Source of the DNA: RGIG5579 sp045655865
Lineage (GTDB): Bacteria > Bacillota > Clostridia > Oscillospirales > SIG627
Direction: 5' to 3'
Assembly (NCBI GenBank): GCA_045655865.1
Contig: JAZOQB010000050.1
Location: 1 to 51,537, forward strand
Length of the DNA stretch: 51,537 nucleotides
Positions 34,267 to 43,271 of the stretch are shown in pieces (within the stretch, counting starts at the first letter, position 1; the number at the start of each line of letters is the position of its first letter). The notes below the pieces were generated by a model. It searched no databases, was not told the DNA's origin, and saw only the letters and a program-made list of their open reading frames with translations. A program made the translations under genes and the position numbers.

Positions 34267-37200
34267 ATGGCAAAACGCACAGACCTTAAAAAAATTCTCA
34301 TTATCGGCTCCGGTCCTATCGTTATTGGACAGGCTGCCGAATTTGACTATGCGGGAACTCAGGCTTGCCTAGCTCTGAAAGAAGAGGGGTATGAGGTGGT
34401 TCTTTGTAACTCGAACCCTGCCACCATCATGACCGATACTACCATTGCGGATAAGGTGTATATGGAACCTTTGACTCTGGAGTATATTGCCAAAATCCTG
34501 CGCTATGAAAGACCGGACGCCATCGTTCCCGGCATTGGCGGGCAGACCGGTTTGAATCTTGCCATGCAGCTGGAGAAAAAAGGAATTCTGAAAGAATGCG
34601 GTGTGGAGCTTTTAGGTACCAGCAGTGAGAGTATCGAAAGAGCAGAGGACCGCGAAAAGTTCAAAGAACTGTGCCAGTCCATCGGAGAGCCCACGATCCC
34701 CTCTGAGATCACCTATAGCCTGGAAGAAGCGAAGATCGCCGCCAAGAACATCGGTTATCCCGTGGTACTCCGTCCCGCTTTCACCCTGGGCGGTACCGGA
34801 GGCGGTTTTGCTTACAACGAAGAAGAACTGATCGAAGTAGGCACCAATGCCTTTAAGCTGTCTCCCGTTCATCAGGTTCTGATTGAGAAGAGCGTGAAAG
34901 GCTATAAAGAGATCGAGTTTGAGGTCATGCGTGATTCCAACGACAACGCCATCACCATTTGCGGCATGGAAAACGTGGATCCGGTTGGCGTTCACACCGG
35001 TGACTCCATTGTGGTAGCTCCGATCATGACCCTTAACGACCACGATTTAAAAATGCTTAACGACAGCGCCATTAAGCTTATTCGAGAATTGAAGATTGAA
35101 GGCGGATGCAACGTACAGTTCGCTCTTCATCCCCATACCAGCGAGTATTACCTCATTGAGGTCAATCCCCGCGTTTCCCGCTCCTCGGCCCTTGCATCCA
35201 AAGCCAGCGGCTATCCTATTGCTCGTGTTACCGCCAAAATTGCAGTGGGCATGGCTCTGGAGGACATTGCCATTGCCAACACCAATGCAGCTTTTGAGCC
35301 AAGGCTTGATTATGTCGTAGCAAAATTCCCCCGTTTTCCGTTTGATAAATTCGCGTCTGCGCCCAATATTTTAGGCACGCAAATGAAGGCAACGGGCGAA
35401 GTTATGGGCATCGGTTCTACTCTGGAAGAGTGTTTCTTGAAGTCTGTTCGCTCCTTGGAGATCGGTGCAGATCACGTGGCTTTGCCGAAATTTGAGGCCA
35501 TGGATAACGCTTCTCTGGAAGAGTATCTTTCCCAATTTAAGCACGACGGTATTTTCTGTGTAGCCGAGTTGATCCGCCGTGGCGTTTCCATTGATCAACT
35601 CTTTTCCTTGACGGGAATCACTCCTTTCTTCCTGGAGTCTATTGCCAAGATCGTTTCCATGGAAGAAAAGCTGAAAGAAAAGAAGAATGACCGATCCCTT
35701 CTTCTGGAAGCGAAAAAGATGGGCTTTAGTGACGCTCGCATTGCTCGCCTTTGGGGAATGAAGGAAATCGACGTTTTCTTGATCCGCAAAGAAGAGAAAA
35801 TGTATCCCGTCTATCGCATGGTTGATACTTGTCATACCGGTGCATATATTCCGTACTTTTATTCTTCCTATACCGGCGAGAATAGTTCTCGCTTGGGCGA
35901 CAGAAAGAAGATCGTGGTGCTGGGCGCAGGTCCGATTCGTATCGGCCAGGGTGTAGAGTTTGACTATTCCACCGTGCACGCTGTGACCACCATTAAAAAA
36001 TGTGGCTATGAGGCCATCATCATCAATAATAACCCCGAGACGGTTTCCACTGACTACACCACTGCGGATAAACTTTATTTTGAACCCCTTACCGCAGAAG
36101 ACGTAATGAACATCATTGCCTTTGAAGAACCGGAAGGAGTGATCGCGTCCCTTGGCGGCCAGACCGCCATTAACCTGGCCGAGCCCTTAATGCGTCGTGG
36201 TGTGAAGATTATCGGAACCGACTGCGAGGCCATTGAACGTGCGGAAAACCGGGATAGCTTCGAAAAAGTGCTTCACAACCTTGGTATTCCGCAGCCCCAA
36301 GGAAGAGCCGTTACCAAAATTGAAGACGGAATTTCTGCTGCTGCCGAGATCGGTTATCCGGTACTGGTTCGCCCCAGCTTTGTTTTGGGCGGCCGGGCTA
36401 TGCAGATCGTTGCCAATGAGGAACAGCTCCGGCAGTATTTGAAAACCGCCGTAGAGATCGACGAGGATAAGCCGGTTTTGGTTGATAAGTACATCCAGGG
36501 CAAGGAAGTGGAAGTGGACGCCATCTGCGACGGCAGAAACGTCTTTGTCCCCGGTATCATGGAGCTTGTAGAACGTACCGGTGTACATTCCGGTGACTCC
36601 ATCAGCGTTTATCCCACCTTCAGTATTTCCGATAAAGTCAAAGGCATCATTTTGCAGTATGCAAAGAAACTGGGCATTGGCATTGGTATTGTGGGACTTT
36701 ACAACATTCAGTTTATCGTGGATGAAAAGGAACACGTTTACATCATCGAAGTCAATCCCCGTTCTTCCCGTACCGTGCCTTTCCTTTCCAAGGCCACCGG
36801 TTTTAGCTTAGCTGACATTGCCACCGAGGTCATCTTGGGCAAATCCCTTCGGGAACAGGGAATCTTTGACATTTATGCAGATGAAAAGGAGCGCTGGTAC
36901 GTGAAAGTTCCGGTATTCTCCTTCAATAAGATTCGCGGACTGGATGCATACCTTTCTCCCGAAATGAAATCCACCGGCGAGGCTATCGGCTATGACGATA
37001 AACTGAATCGTGCACTCTACAAAGCTTTGCAGGCGGGCGGGACGCGCCTACAAAATTACGGTACGATCTTTGCCACCATTGCGGATAAGGACAAAGAGGA
37101 AGCCCTTCCTCTCATTCGCCGGTTCTATAACTTAGGCTTTAATATCGAAGCTACCTCCGGAACCGCTCGTTTCTTGAAAGAAAACGGTATCCGTACCAGA

Positions 37201-37440
37201 GTTTTGAAGAAGATCACCGACGGAAGCGATGAGATCCCCGAGGCGCTTCGCCAAGGTCATATTGCCTATGTCATCAATACCCGTGACATCGGAGACAGCA
37301 ATCACTTGAACGATGGCGCTCAGATTCGCATGTTCGCCATTGCAAACAATGTCACGATATTTACCGCATTGGATACGGTAAGGGTGCTTCTGGACGTTTT
37401 GGAGGAGACCACCCTCACCATCTCCACCATTGATTCTTAA
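34267..37440 (+). CDS. carB: carbamoyl-phosphate synthase large subunit
   Basis: CarB makes carbamoyl phosphate from bicarbonate, ATP and ammonia, the ammonia normally coming through a tunnel from CarA. The 1057-residue protein has both synthetase halves, each beginning with a GSGPI or GAGPIRIGQG-type motif (ILIIGSGPIVIGQAAEFDYAG and VVLGAGPIRIGQGVEFDYS), each with an ATP-grasp domain (ending VEVNPRVSRSS or EVNPRSSRT), and the C-terminal MGS-like regulatory domain. The start at 34267 follows AGGAGG; the frame is open upstream to 34096 but that part overlaps pyrC. The partner carA is missing from this operon. Confidence 0.97.
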   Translation: MAKRTDLKKILIIGSGPIVIGQAAEFDYAGTQACLALKEEGYEVVLCNSNPATIMTDTTIADKVYMEPLTLEYIAKILRYERPDAIVPGIGGQTGLNLAMQLEKKGILKECGVELLGTSSESIERAEDREKFKELCQSIGEPTIPSEITYSLEEAKIAAKNIGYPVVLRPAFTLGGTGGGFAYNEEELIEVGTNAFKLSPVHQVLIEKSVKGYKEIEFEVMRDSNDNAITICGMENVDPVGVHTGDSIVVAPIMTLNDHDLKMLNDSAIKLIRELKIEGGCNVQFALHPHTSEYYLIEVNPRVSRSSALASKASGYPIARVTAKIAVGMALEDIAIANTNAAFEPRLDYVVAKFPRFPFDKFASAPNILGTQMKATGEVMGIGSTLEECFLKSVRSLEIGADHVALPKFEAMDNASLEEYLSQFKHDGIFCVAELIRRGVSIDQLFSLTGITPFFLESIAKIVSMEEKLKEKKNDRSLLLEAKKMGFSDARIARLWGMKEIDVFLIRKEEKMYPVYRMVDTCHTGAYIPYFYSSYTGENSSRLGDRKKIVVLGAGPIRIGQGVEFDYSTVHAVTTIKKCGYEAIIINNNPETVSTDYTTADKLYFEPLTAEDVMNIIAFEEPEGVIASLGGQTAINLAEPLMRRGVKIIGTDCEAIERAENRDSFEKVLHNLGIPQPQGRAVTKIEDGISAAAEIGYPVLVRPSFVLGGRAMQIVANEEQLRQYLKTAVEIDEDKPVLVDKYIQGKEVEVDAICDGRNVFVPGIMELVERTGVHSGDSISVYPTFSISDKVKGIILQYAKKLGIGIGIVGLYNIQFIVDEKEHVYIIEVNPRSSRTVPFLSKATGFSLADIATEVILGKSLREQGIFDIYADEKERWYVKVPVFSFNKIRGLDAYLSPEMKSTGEAIGYDDKLNRALYKALQAGGTRLQNYGTIFATIADKDKEEALPLIRRFYNLGFNIEATSGTARFLKENGIRTRVLKKITDGSDEIPEALRQGHIAYVINTRDIGDSNHLNDGAQIRMFAIANNVTIFTALDTVRVLLDVLEETTLTISTIDS

Positions 37441-37449
37441 AGGTGGATC

Positions 37450-38184
37450 ATGGAACAGAAACTTTTCACCATTTTAGAGAATCGACCGCTGACCGAAAGC
37501 GTTTTTGAAATGCGCCTTGCGGGCGATACCTCTGCCATCACCCGACCGGGGCAGTTTGTAAATATTAAGCTGGACGGTCTGTTTCTGCGTCGTCCGATCT
37601 CTGTGTGCGATGCGGATGACCGGACTCTTACCCTGGTTTACAAAGTGGTTGGCCGAGGTACTGAGCAAATGAGCCGAATGAAAGAGGGAACCCTTGATCT
37701 TCTCGTGGGTCTTGGCAACGGCTATGACACCACCCTCTCCGGCCCGGCTCCTCTCCTTTTGGGAGGCGGCGTGGGAACACCCCCTCTCTACCTTTTGACG
37801 AAAAAACTGATCGAAGAGGGCAAAAAAGTTACGGTCATTCTTGGGTTTAATACCAAGTCCGAGGTGTTTTACGAAGAGCAGTTTGCCGCCTTGGGAGCTA
37901 AGGTTTTTGTGACCACTGCGGATGGTTCTTATGGCGTGAAGGGCTTTGTAACCGACGCTATGAAAGACCTTTCCTATACCTACTTTTATACCTGTGGTCC
38001 GGAGCCTATGTTGAAGGCGGTCTGGCGTGATAGCACCACATCCGGACAACTAAGTTTTGAGGAGCGGATGGGATGCGGTTTCGGCGCTTGTATGGGTTGC
38101 TCCTGCAAAACCATCACCGGATCTCGCCGCATCTGTAAAGAAGGCCCCGTCCTGAGAAAGGAGGAGCTCTTATGGCAGATTTGA
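37450..38184 (+). CDS. pyrK: dihydroorotate dehydrogenase B electron-transfer subunit
   Basis: PyrK is the FAD and [2Fe-2S] subunit that passes electrons from dihydroorotate via PyrD to NAD+. The 244-residue protein has the FAD motif RRPISVCD, the NAD-binding LLLGGGVGTPPLYLL, CGPEPML, and the iron-sulfur ligands Cys209, Cys214, Cys217 and Cys229 in the order C-x4-C-x2-C-x11-C. It begins 9 bp after carB and overlaps pyrD by 13 bp. Confidence 0.97.
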   Translation: MEQKLFTILENRPLTESVFEMRLAGDTSAITRPGQFVNIKLDGLFLRRPISVCDADDRTLTLVYKVVGRGTEQMSRMKEGTLDLLVGLGNGYDTTLSGPAPLLLGGGVGTPPLYLLTKKLIEEGKKVTVILGFNTKSEVFYEEQFAALGAKVFVTTADGSYGVKGFVTDAMKDLSYTYFYTCGPEPMLKAVWRDSTTSGQLSFEERMGCGFGACMGCSCKTITGSRRICKEGPVLRKEELLWQI

Positions 38185-39098
38185 AAGTGACCCTTTGTGG
38201 TATCGAACTGGACAATCCTGTAATACCCGCCAGCGGAACTTTTGGCTTCGGTTATGAATTTGCCTCCCTTTACGATATCAATATCCTGGGAACGTTTTCC
38301 TTCAAAGGAACGACGTTAGAGCCTCGTTTTGGAAATCCAACACCGCGAATTGCAGAATGTCCCAGCGGAATGATCAATGCCGTTGGTCTGCAAAATCCCG
38401 GTGTCGACAAGGTGATTTCAGAAGAATTGCCTAAGCTGAAAGAATGCTTTCATAAAAAAGTGATGGCAAATGTCAGCGGCTTTTCCGTTGAAGAGTATGT
38501 GGAAACCTGCAGAAGGTTGGATGCTTGCGATCAGGTGGGGTGGTTTGAGGTCAACGTTAGCTGTCCCAACGTTCACGGGGGCGGCATGAGTTTTGGAACG
38601 AGTCCCGAGGCTGCAGCTCAGGTGACTTGTGCCGTCAAACAAGTTACCACCAAGCCGGTCCTCATCAAGCTCTCACCCAACGTGACCGACATTGTCTCCA
38701 TCGCCAAGGCGTGCGAGGAGGCGGGAGCGGATGGGATCAGCCTGATCAACACCCTTTTGGGGATGCGTATTGACTTGAAGAACCGGCGTCCGGTGATTGC
38801 CAATACCATGGGAGGATTCTCCGGTAGTGCCATTTTTCCGGTTGCCCTTCGCATGGTTTACCAGGTGGCAAAGGCTGTGAACATCCCTGTTGTTGGAATC
38901 GGCGGCGTATCTACAGCGGAAGACGTGGTGGAAATGATGCTGGCCGGCGCTACGGCAGTACAGGTGGGCGCGGCCAATTTGGTGGAACCCTTTGCTTGCC
39001 AAAACATCATCCGGGATCTCCCGAGGGTGATGGAACAGTACAAAATTAACTCCCTTTCCGAGATCATAGGAGGTATTTCCTTATGGGAAAAGATGTAA
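38172..39098 (+). CDS. pyrD: dihydroorotate dehydrogenase B catalytic subunit
   Basis: PyrD oxidises dihydroorotate to orotate with FMN. The 308-residue class 1B protein has NPVIPASGTFGFGYE near the N-terminus, GLQNPGVD, the active-site Cys in VNVSCPNVHGGG, KLSPNV and the FMN phosphate-binding IPVVGIGGVSTAEDV. It overlaps pyrK by 13 bp and pyrF by 16 bp, indicating tight translational coupling. GAGGAG lies upstream within pyrK. Confidence 0.97.
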   Translation: MADLKVTLCGIELDNPVIPASGTFGFGYEFASLYDINILGTFSFKGTTLEPRFGNPTPRIAECPSGMINAVGLQNPGVDKVISEELPKLKECFHKKVMANVSGFSVEEYVETCRRLDACDQVGWFEVNVSCPNVHGGGMSFGTSPEAAAQVTCAVKQVTTKPVLIKLSPNVTDIVSIAKACEEAGADGISLINTLLGMRIDLKNRRPVIANTMGGFSGSAIFPVALRMVYQVAKAVNIPVVGIGGVSTAEDVVEMMLAGATAVQVGAANLVEPFACQNIIRDLPRVMEQYKINSLSEIIGGISLWEKM

Positions 39099-39781
39099 TT
39101 ATTGCTTGTGATTTTTCCAGCGCCAAGGACGTTTTTGCTTTCCTTGACCGCTTTTCCGGAAAAAAGCCGTTTGTGAAGATCGGCATGGAGCTTTTCTATT
39201 CGGAAGGCCCTGCGATCGTTCGTGAGATCAAAGCCAGAGGACACAAGATCTTTCTGGATCTTAAGACTCATGACATTCCCAATACAGTGAAAAAGTCCAT
39301 GGCGGTGCTGTCGGGACTTGACGTGGATCTATGTAACCTTCATGCAGGCGGTACCATTCGTATGATGCAAGCCGCTCTGGAGGGACTGACCCGTCCCGAC
39401 GGAACAAGACCCCTTCTCATTGCAGTGACTCAGCTCACCTCCACCGACCAGGAGAGCATGGAGAATGATCTTCTCATTCACGCGCCCATCGATGAAGTGG
39501 TTCTCCATTACGCCAAAAACGCGAAGATCGCCGGACTTGACGGCGTGGTTTGTTCGCCTCTGGAAGCAGGCAAGGTTCACGAGACTTGCGGACAAGAGTT
39601 CTTGACGGTTACTCCCGGCGTTCGCTTTGCCGATGGGGACGTGGGAGATCAGAAACGGGTCATGACCCCCGCCGAAGCAAAGAAGATCGGATCGGATTAT
39701 ATTGTGGTGGGCAGACCCATCACTGCCGCCCCTGATCCTGTGGCGGCCTATGAGCGCTGCGTGGCAGAATTTGTAGATTGA
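39083..39781 (+). CDS. pyrF: orotidine-5'-phosphate decarboxylase
   Basis: PyrF decarboxylates OMP to UMP. The 232-residue TIM-barrel enzyme has ACDFSSAKDV, the catalytic Asp-Lys-Asp array in FLDLKTHDIPNT, the HAGGT segment, VCSPLEAG, TPGVRF and the phosphate-binding YIVVGRPIT. This is the group I form. It overlaps pyrD by 16 bp and is followed by pyrE 12 bp later. Confidence 0.97.
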   Translation: MGKDVIIACDFSSAKDVFAFLDRFSGKKPFVKIGMELFYSEGPAIVREIKARGHKIFLDLKTHDIPNTVKKSMAVLSGLDVDLCNLHAGGTIRMMQAALEGLTRPDGTRPLLIAVTQLTSTDQESMENDLLIHAPIDEVVLHYAKNAKIAGLDGVVCSPLEAGKVHETCGQEFLTVTPGVRFADGDVGDQKRVMTPAEAKKIGSDYIVVGRPITAAPDPVAAYERCVAEFVD

Positions 39782-39793
39782 GGAGACAGATCA

Positions 39794-40435
39794 ATGGAGA
39801 AAAGAATTGCAAAAGACCTTTTGAAGATCAAAGCGGTCTTCTTTCGTCCCGAAGAGCCTTTTACCTGGGCCAGCGGAATCAAGAGCCCTGTTTACTGCGA
39901 CAACCGCCTCACATTGACGTCCGTTGAAGTAAGAAATGATGTAGAAAACGGCTTGGCGGAAGTGATCCGCAACCATTATCCTGATGTAGAGGTCCTTATG
40001 GGAACCTCTACCGCCGGCATTGCCCATGCGGCCATCACCGGACACATCTTGGGGCTTCCCATGGGATATGTTCGCTCAGGCGCTAAGGACCACGGTAGGC
40101 AAAACCAGATCGAAGGAAAATTGGAAAAAGGCCAGAAGGTCGTGGTTGTAGAAGATCTTATTTCCACCGGTGGCAGCGTTCTGGAAGTAGTGAATGTTCT
40201 TCGCGAAGCGGGAGCACAGGTTCTGGGTGTTGCCAGCATCTTTACCTATGGCATGCAAAAAGGGATTTTGCGTCTGGAGCAGGCCAATGTCAAGAACGTT
40301 TCCCTTACCAATTTTGACGTTATCAGTCAAGTTGCCGCCGAAGAAGGGTACATCAAGCCGGAGGACGTAGAAAGGCTGATAGCATTCCGAAACAATCCTT
40401 CCGATGAAAGCTGGATTGGAAAGGGTCGGTCTTAA
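39794..40435 (+). CDS. pyrE: orotate phosphoribosyltransferase
   Basis: PyrE joins orotate to PRPP to form OMP. The 213-residue protein has the substrate region FTWASGIKSPVYCDNR, GTSTAGIAHAA, YVRSGAKDHGRQNQIEG (with catalytic Lys and Arg) and the PRPP motif VVVVEDLISTGGS. Its stop overlaps the pyrB ATG by one base. Confidence 0.97.
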   Translation: MEKRIAKDLLKIKAVFFRPEEPFTWASGIKSPVYCDNRLTLTSVEVRNDVENGLAEVIRNHYPDVEVLMGTSTAGIAHAAITGHILGLPMGYVRSGAKDHGRQNQIEGKLEKGQKVVVVEDLISTGGSVLEVVNVLREAGAQVLGVASIFTYGMQKGILRLEQANVKNVSLTNFDVISQVAAEEGYIKPEDVERLIAFRNNPSDESWIGKGRS

Positions 40436-41517
40436 TGAAAAGCGTCATTGACATCGTTGACCTTACTCGCGAGGAAATCGACGACTTGATCCATACTGCG
40501 GTGGATATGAGCCGGAATCCGGAGAAATACGCCGATTCCTGTAAGGGCAAGAAACTGGCGACGCTGTTTTTTGAGCCTTCCACTCGTACGCGTCTAAGCT
40601 TTGAAGCTGCCATGTTGGAACTTGGTGGAAGTGTCATCGGCTTTTCTCAGGCCAGCTCTTCTTCCGCTTCCAAGGGTGAGAGCGTAGCGGACACTGCAAA
40701 GGTGGTCAGCTGCTACGCTGATATTATCGCCATGCGTCATCCCAAGGAGGGTGCGCCCCTGGTGGCTTCGCGTAATGCCACGATTCCGGTGATTAACGCC
40801 GGCGATGGCGGTCATTGTCACCCCACTCAGACCATGGCGGACCTTTTGACCATCTACCGAGAAAAAGGTCGTCTCGATCATTTGACAGTGGGATTTTGCG
40901 GAGACTTAAAATACGGTAGGACCGTCCATTCGCTGATTGCCGCTTTTGCCCGATATGAAAATATTCGTGTTGTGTTGATCTCTCCCGAAGAACTGAAGAT
41001 TCCGGACTACGTTAAATCCGACATCATATATCAGAGCGGCATGGAATACAGGGAGACCCGGTCTTTGGAGGAAGCACTTCCTGAACTGGACATTCTTTAT
41101 ATGACAAGAGTCCAGCAGGAACGCTTTGATGATCGCGCCACCTACGAGCGATTAAAAGATTGCTATATCTTGACATCGGAAAAGCTTGCACACGCTCCGG
41201 CGGATATGAGCATTCTGCATCCCCTGCCGCGTGTCAACGAGATCAGCGTCTCCATCGATTCCGATCCCAGAGCCTGTTATTTTAAACAGGTGATGAACGG
41301 AAAGCTGATGCGCATGGCCCTGATCCGAAAGCTTCTCTATGAGAAGACTGAACAAACGGAAAAAACGGAAATCGAGACGGTGACGGACCGTTTTATCTGC
41401 AAAAATTCTCACTGCATCACTTCCGTTGAACAGGAGCTTCCCCATCAATTTCGTTGTGTAGATGAAGAGAAAAAGATCTACCGTTGTATCTATTGTGAAA
41501 AGAACGCTGAATTTTAA
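40435..41517 (+). CDS. pyrB: aspartate carbamoyltransferase fused to a PyrI-type zinc module
   Basis: PyrB condenses carbamoyl phosphate with aspartate. Residues 1 to about 305 are a complete catalytic chain: FFEPSTRTRLSFE, GFSQASSSSASKGES, AMRHPKEGA, INAGDGGHCHPTQTMAD, GDLKYGRTVHSL and LHPLPRVNEI. After a Glu/Thr-rich linker, residues 318-360 have Cys322, Cys327, Cys351 and Cys354. The spacing of 5, 24 and 3 is identical to the zinc ligands Cys109, 114, 138 and 141 of E. coli PyrI, and the CKNSHCI and CIYCEK pieces are alike. The nucleotide-binding N-terminal domain of PyrI is absent. guaB follows after 18 bp. Confidence 0.95.
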   Translation: MKSVIDIVDLTREEIDDLIHTAVDMSRNPEKYADSCKGKKLATLFFEPSTRTRLSFEAAMLELGGSVIGFSQASSSSASKGESVADTAKVVSCYADIIAMRHPKEGAPLVASRNATIPVINAGDGGHCHPTQTMADLLTIYREKGRLDHLTVGFCGDLKYGRTVHSLIAAFARYENIRVVLISPEELKIPDYVKSDIIYQSGMEYRETRSLEEALPELDILYMTRVQQERFDDRATYERLKDCYILTSEKLAHAPADMSILHPLPRVNEISVSIDSDPRACYFKQVMNGKLMRMALIRKLLYEKTEQTEKTEIETVTDRFICKNSHCITSVEQELPHQFRCVDEEKKIYRCIYCEKNAEF

Positions 41518-41535
41518 AACCAAGGAGGAGTTTAT

Positions 41536-43041
41536 ATGGCTACTTTTATTAACGAACCATCTCATACTTTTAACGAATATCTGCTTATCCCCGGATATTC
41601 TTCCAGCGAGTGCATACCTGCAAATGTCTCTTTGAAAACTCCTCTGGTGAAGTATAAAAAAGGACAGGAATCTGCTATCACCATGAACATTCCCATGGTC
41701 TCTGCGATCATGCAGTCCGTTTCCGGCGATCGTTTGGCCATCGCCCTGGCGGTTGAGGGAGGCGTTTCCTTTATTTACGGCTCTCAATCCGTGGAAGATG
41801 AGGCCGCTATGGTCAAGCGCGCGAAGAACTATAAGGCGGGCTTTGTAAAAAGCGATTCCAACGTCAGTCCCGATTCCACCTTGGCGGATGTGGTGGAGTT
41901 AAAAGAAAAGACCGGTCATTCTACCATCGCCGTTACTAGTGACGGCACGTCCGACGGCAAGCTTTTGGGAATTGTTACCGGCCGTGATTATCGGGTCAGC
42001 CGCATGAGCCTTGACACACCTGTTCGGCAATTTATGACGCCTTTTGAAAAGCTGATCTGGGCCAAAGAGGGAATCACTCTGAAAGAGGCTAATGACATCA
42101 TTTGGGACAACAAGCTCAACTCTCTTCCCATTATTAATGAGGACGGCAAGCTGTGCTACTTTGTTTTCAGAAAGGACTACGATACGCATAAGCAGAATCC
42201 CAACGAGCTGTTGGATCAAAGCAAGCGATATGTGGTAGGTGCCGGTATCAACACCCGCGACTATGAACAGAGAGTGCCCGCTCTTCTGGAAGCTGGTGCA
42301 GATGTGCTGTGCATCGACTCATCCGAAGGATTTTCTGAGTGGCAGAAGATCACCATTGCTTGGATCCGTGAGCATTACGGGGAAAAGGTAAAAGTCGGTG
42401 CCGGAAACGTAGTAGATGCGGAAGGCTTCCGCTTCTTGGCCGAATGCGGTGCAGACTTTGTTAAAGTCGGAATCGGAGGCGGATCCATCTGCATTACCCG
42501 CGAAACGAAAGGGATCGGTAGAGGACAGGCCACGGCACTCATTGAAGTTTGCAAAGCGCGCGATGAGTATTTTGAAGAAACCGGAATCTATGTCCCTGTG
42601 TGTTCTGATGGCGGGGTGGTCTACGAGCACCACATTACCTTGGCACTGGCTATGGGTGCAGACTTTGTCATGCTGGGCCGGTACTTTGCTCGGTTTGACG
42701 AAAGCCCCACCAACAAGGTTAACATTGGCGGAACCTATTATAAGGAATATTGGGGAGAGGGATCCAGCCGCGCTCGCAACTGGCAGCGCTATGATCTTGG
42801 CGGAGACAAAAAACTCTCCTTTGAGGAGGGCGTTGACTCTTACGTTCCTTACGCCGGTAGCCTAAAGGATAACGTGGCGCTGTCGCTGAGCAAAGTAAAA
42901 TCCACAATGTGCAACTGTGGAGCTCTCTCCATTCCCGAGCTTCAAAAGAAGGCCAAACTTACCCTGGTCTCTGCTACCAGTATCGTAGAGGGCGGCGCTC
43001 ACGACGTAATCCAAAAAGAGAAGGGAACTTCCATCAAATAA
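41536..43041 (+). CDS. guaB: IMP dehydrogenase
   Basis: GuaB oxidises IMP to XMP, the first committed step to GMP. The 501-residue protein has the barrel start (NIPMVSAIMQSVSG), a CBS-domain pair in the middle (about residues 105-225), the IMP-binding GADVLCIDSSEG, the active-site loop VGIGGGSICITRE (with nucleophilic Cys), VCSDGGVVYEHH and MLGRYFA, then the flap RNWQRYD with the catalytic Arg-Tyr. It lies 18 bp after pyrB and before the purine riboswitch, so it may belong to the pyr transcript. AAGGAGGAG precedes the ATG. Confidence 0.96.
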   Translation: MATFINEPSHTFNEYLLIPGYSSSECIPANVSLKTPLVKYKKGQESAITMNIPMVSAIMQSVSGDRLAIALAVEGGVSFIYGSQSVEDEAAMVKRAKNYKAGFVKSDSNVSPDSTLADVVELKEKTGHSTIAVTSDGTSDGKLLGIVTGRDYRVSRMSLDTPVRQFMTPFEKLIWAKEGITLKEANDIIWDNKLNSLPIINEDGKLCYFVFRKDYDTHKQNPNELLDQSKRYVVGAGINTRDYEQRVPALLEAGADVLCIDSSEGFSEWQKITIAWIREHYGEKVKVGAGNVVDAEGFRFLAECGADFVKVGIGGGSICITRETKGIGRGQATALIEVCKARDEYFEETGIYVPVCSDGGVVYEHHITLALAMGADFVMLGRYFARFDESPTNKVNIGGTYYKEYWGEGSSRARNWQRYDLGGDKKLSFEEGVDSYVPYAGSLKDNVALSLSKVKSTMCNCGALSIPELQKKAKLTLVSATSIVEGGAHDVIQKEKGTSIK

Positions 43042-43077
43042 GAAGATTGGTTTCGTGGGAATTCTCAGCCTTGCGCC

Positions 43078-43106
43078 TTGACATCATCAGTCGGGTATGT
43101 TATACT
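43078..43106 (+). promoter_or_regulatory. promoter of the pur operon
   Basis: A perfect TTGACA (43078-43083), 17 bp, TATACT (43101-43106). It lies 16 bp before the riboswitch aptamer. Confidence 0.85.
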
Positions 43107-43121
43107 CAAAAGGTAATAAAA

Positions 43122-43243
43122 GGTTCTTTGCGACTGACGGAAAATGTGGAGCACCACGGAGGAACAAAGAACGTCAAAGGGGTTTTCCCTTGCAGCCGAC
43201 CGTCTGGGCGCATTTAACTCCAAGAGTTAAGTGTGCCCTTTTT
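43122..43243 (+). promoter_or_regulatory. ZTP/ZMP (pfl) riboswitch with expression platform
   Basis: P1 is GTTCTTTG (43123-43130) with CAAAGAAC (43165-43172). Between them lie CGACTGACGG and the GTGG-agca-CCAC hairpin with GGAGG, as in the pfl motif. After a linker comes P3, GCCGACCGTCTGGGC (43195-43209), matching the conserved CCGCCUGGGC segment. GACGG (43136-43140) can pair with CCGTC (43200-43204) to form the pseudoknot. GGGCGC at the end of P3 is also the 5' arm of a terminator, so ligand binding should favour transcription. ZTP signals a shortage of 10-formyl-tetrahydrofolate. The gene downstream is purE. Confidence 0.9.
43206..43243 (+). terminator. riboswitch-controlled terminator
   Basis: A 15-bp stem, GGGCGCATTTAACTC with GAGTTAAGTGTGCCC (two G-U pairs) around CAA, is followed by TTTTT. 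Its first four to six bases are shared with P3 of the aptamer. Confidence 0.88.
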
Positions 43244-43271
43244 AATTTGGTAGATTTATGGAGGTGGAATG

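Noticed and set aside
43042..43268. Guanine-type purine riboswitch before purE
   Set aside because: The purine aptamer's conserved junction and loop sequences are absent, whereas the ZTP motif elements are present.
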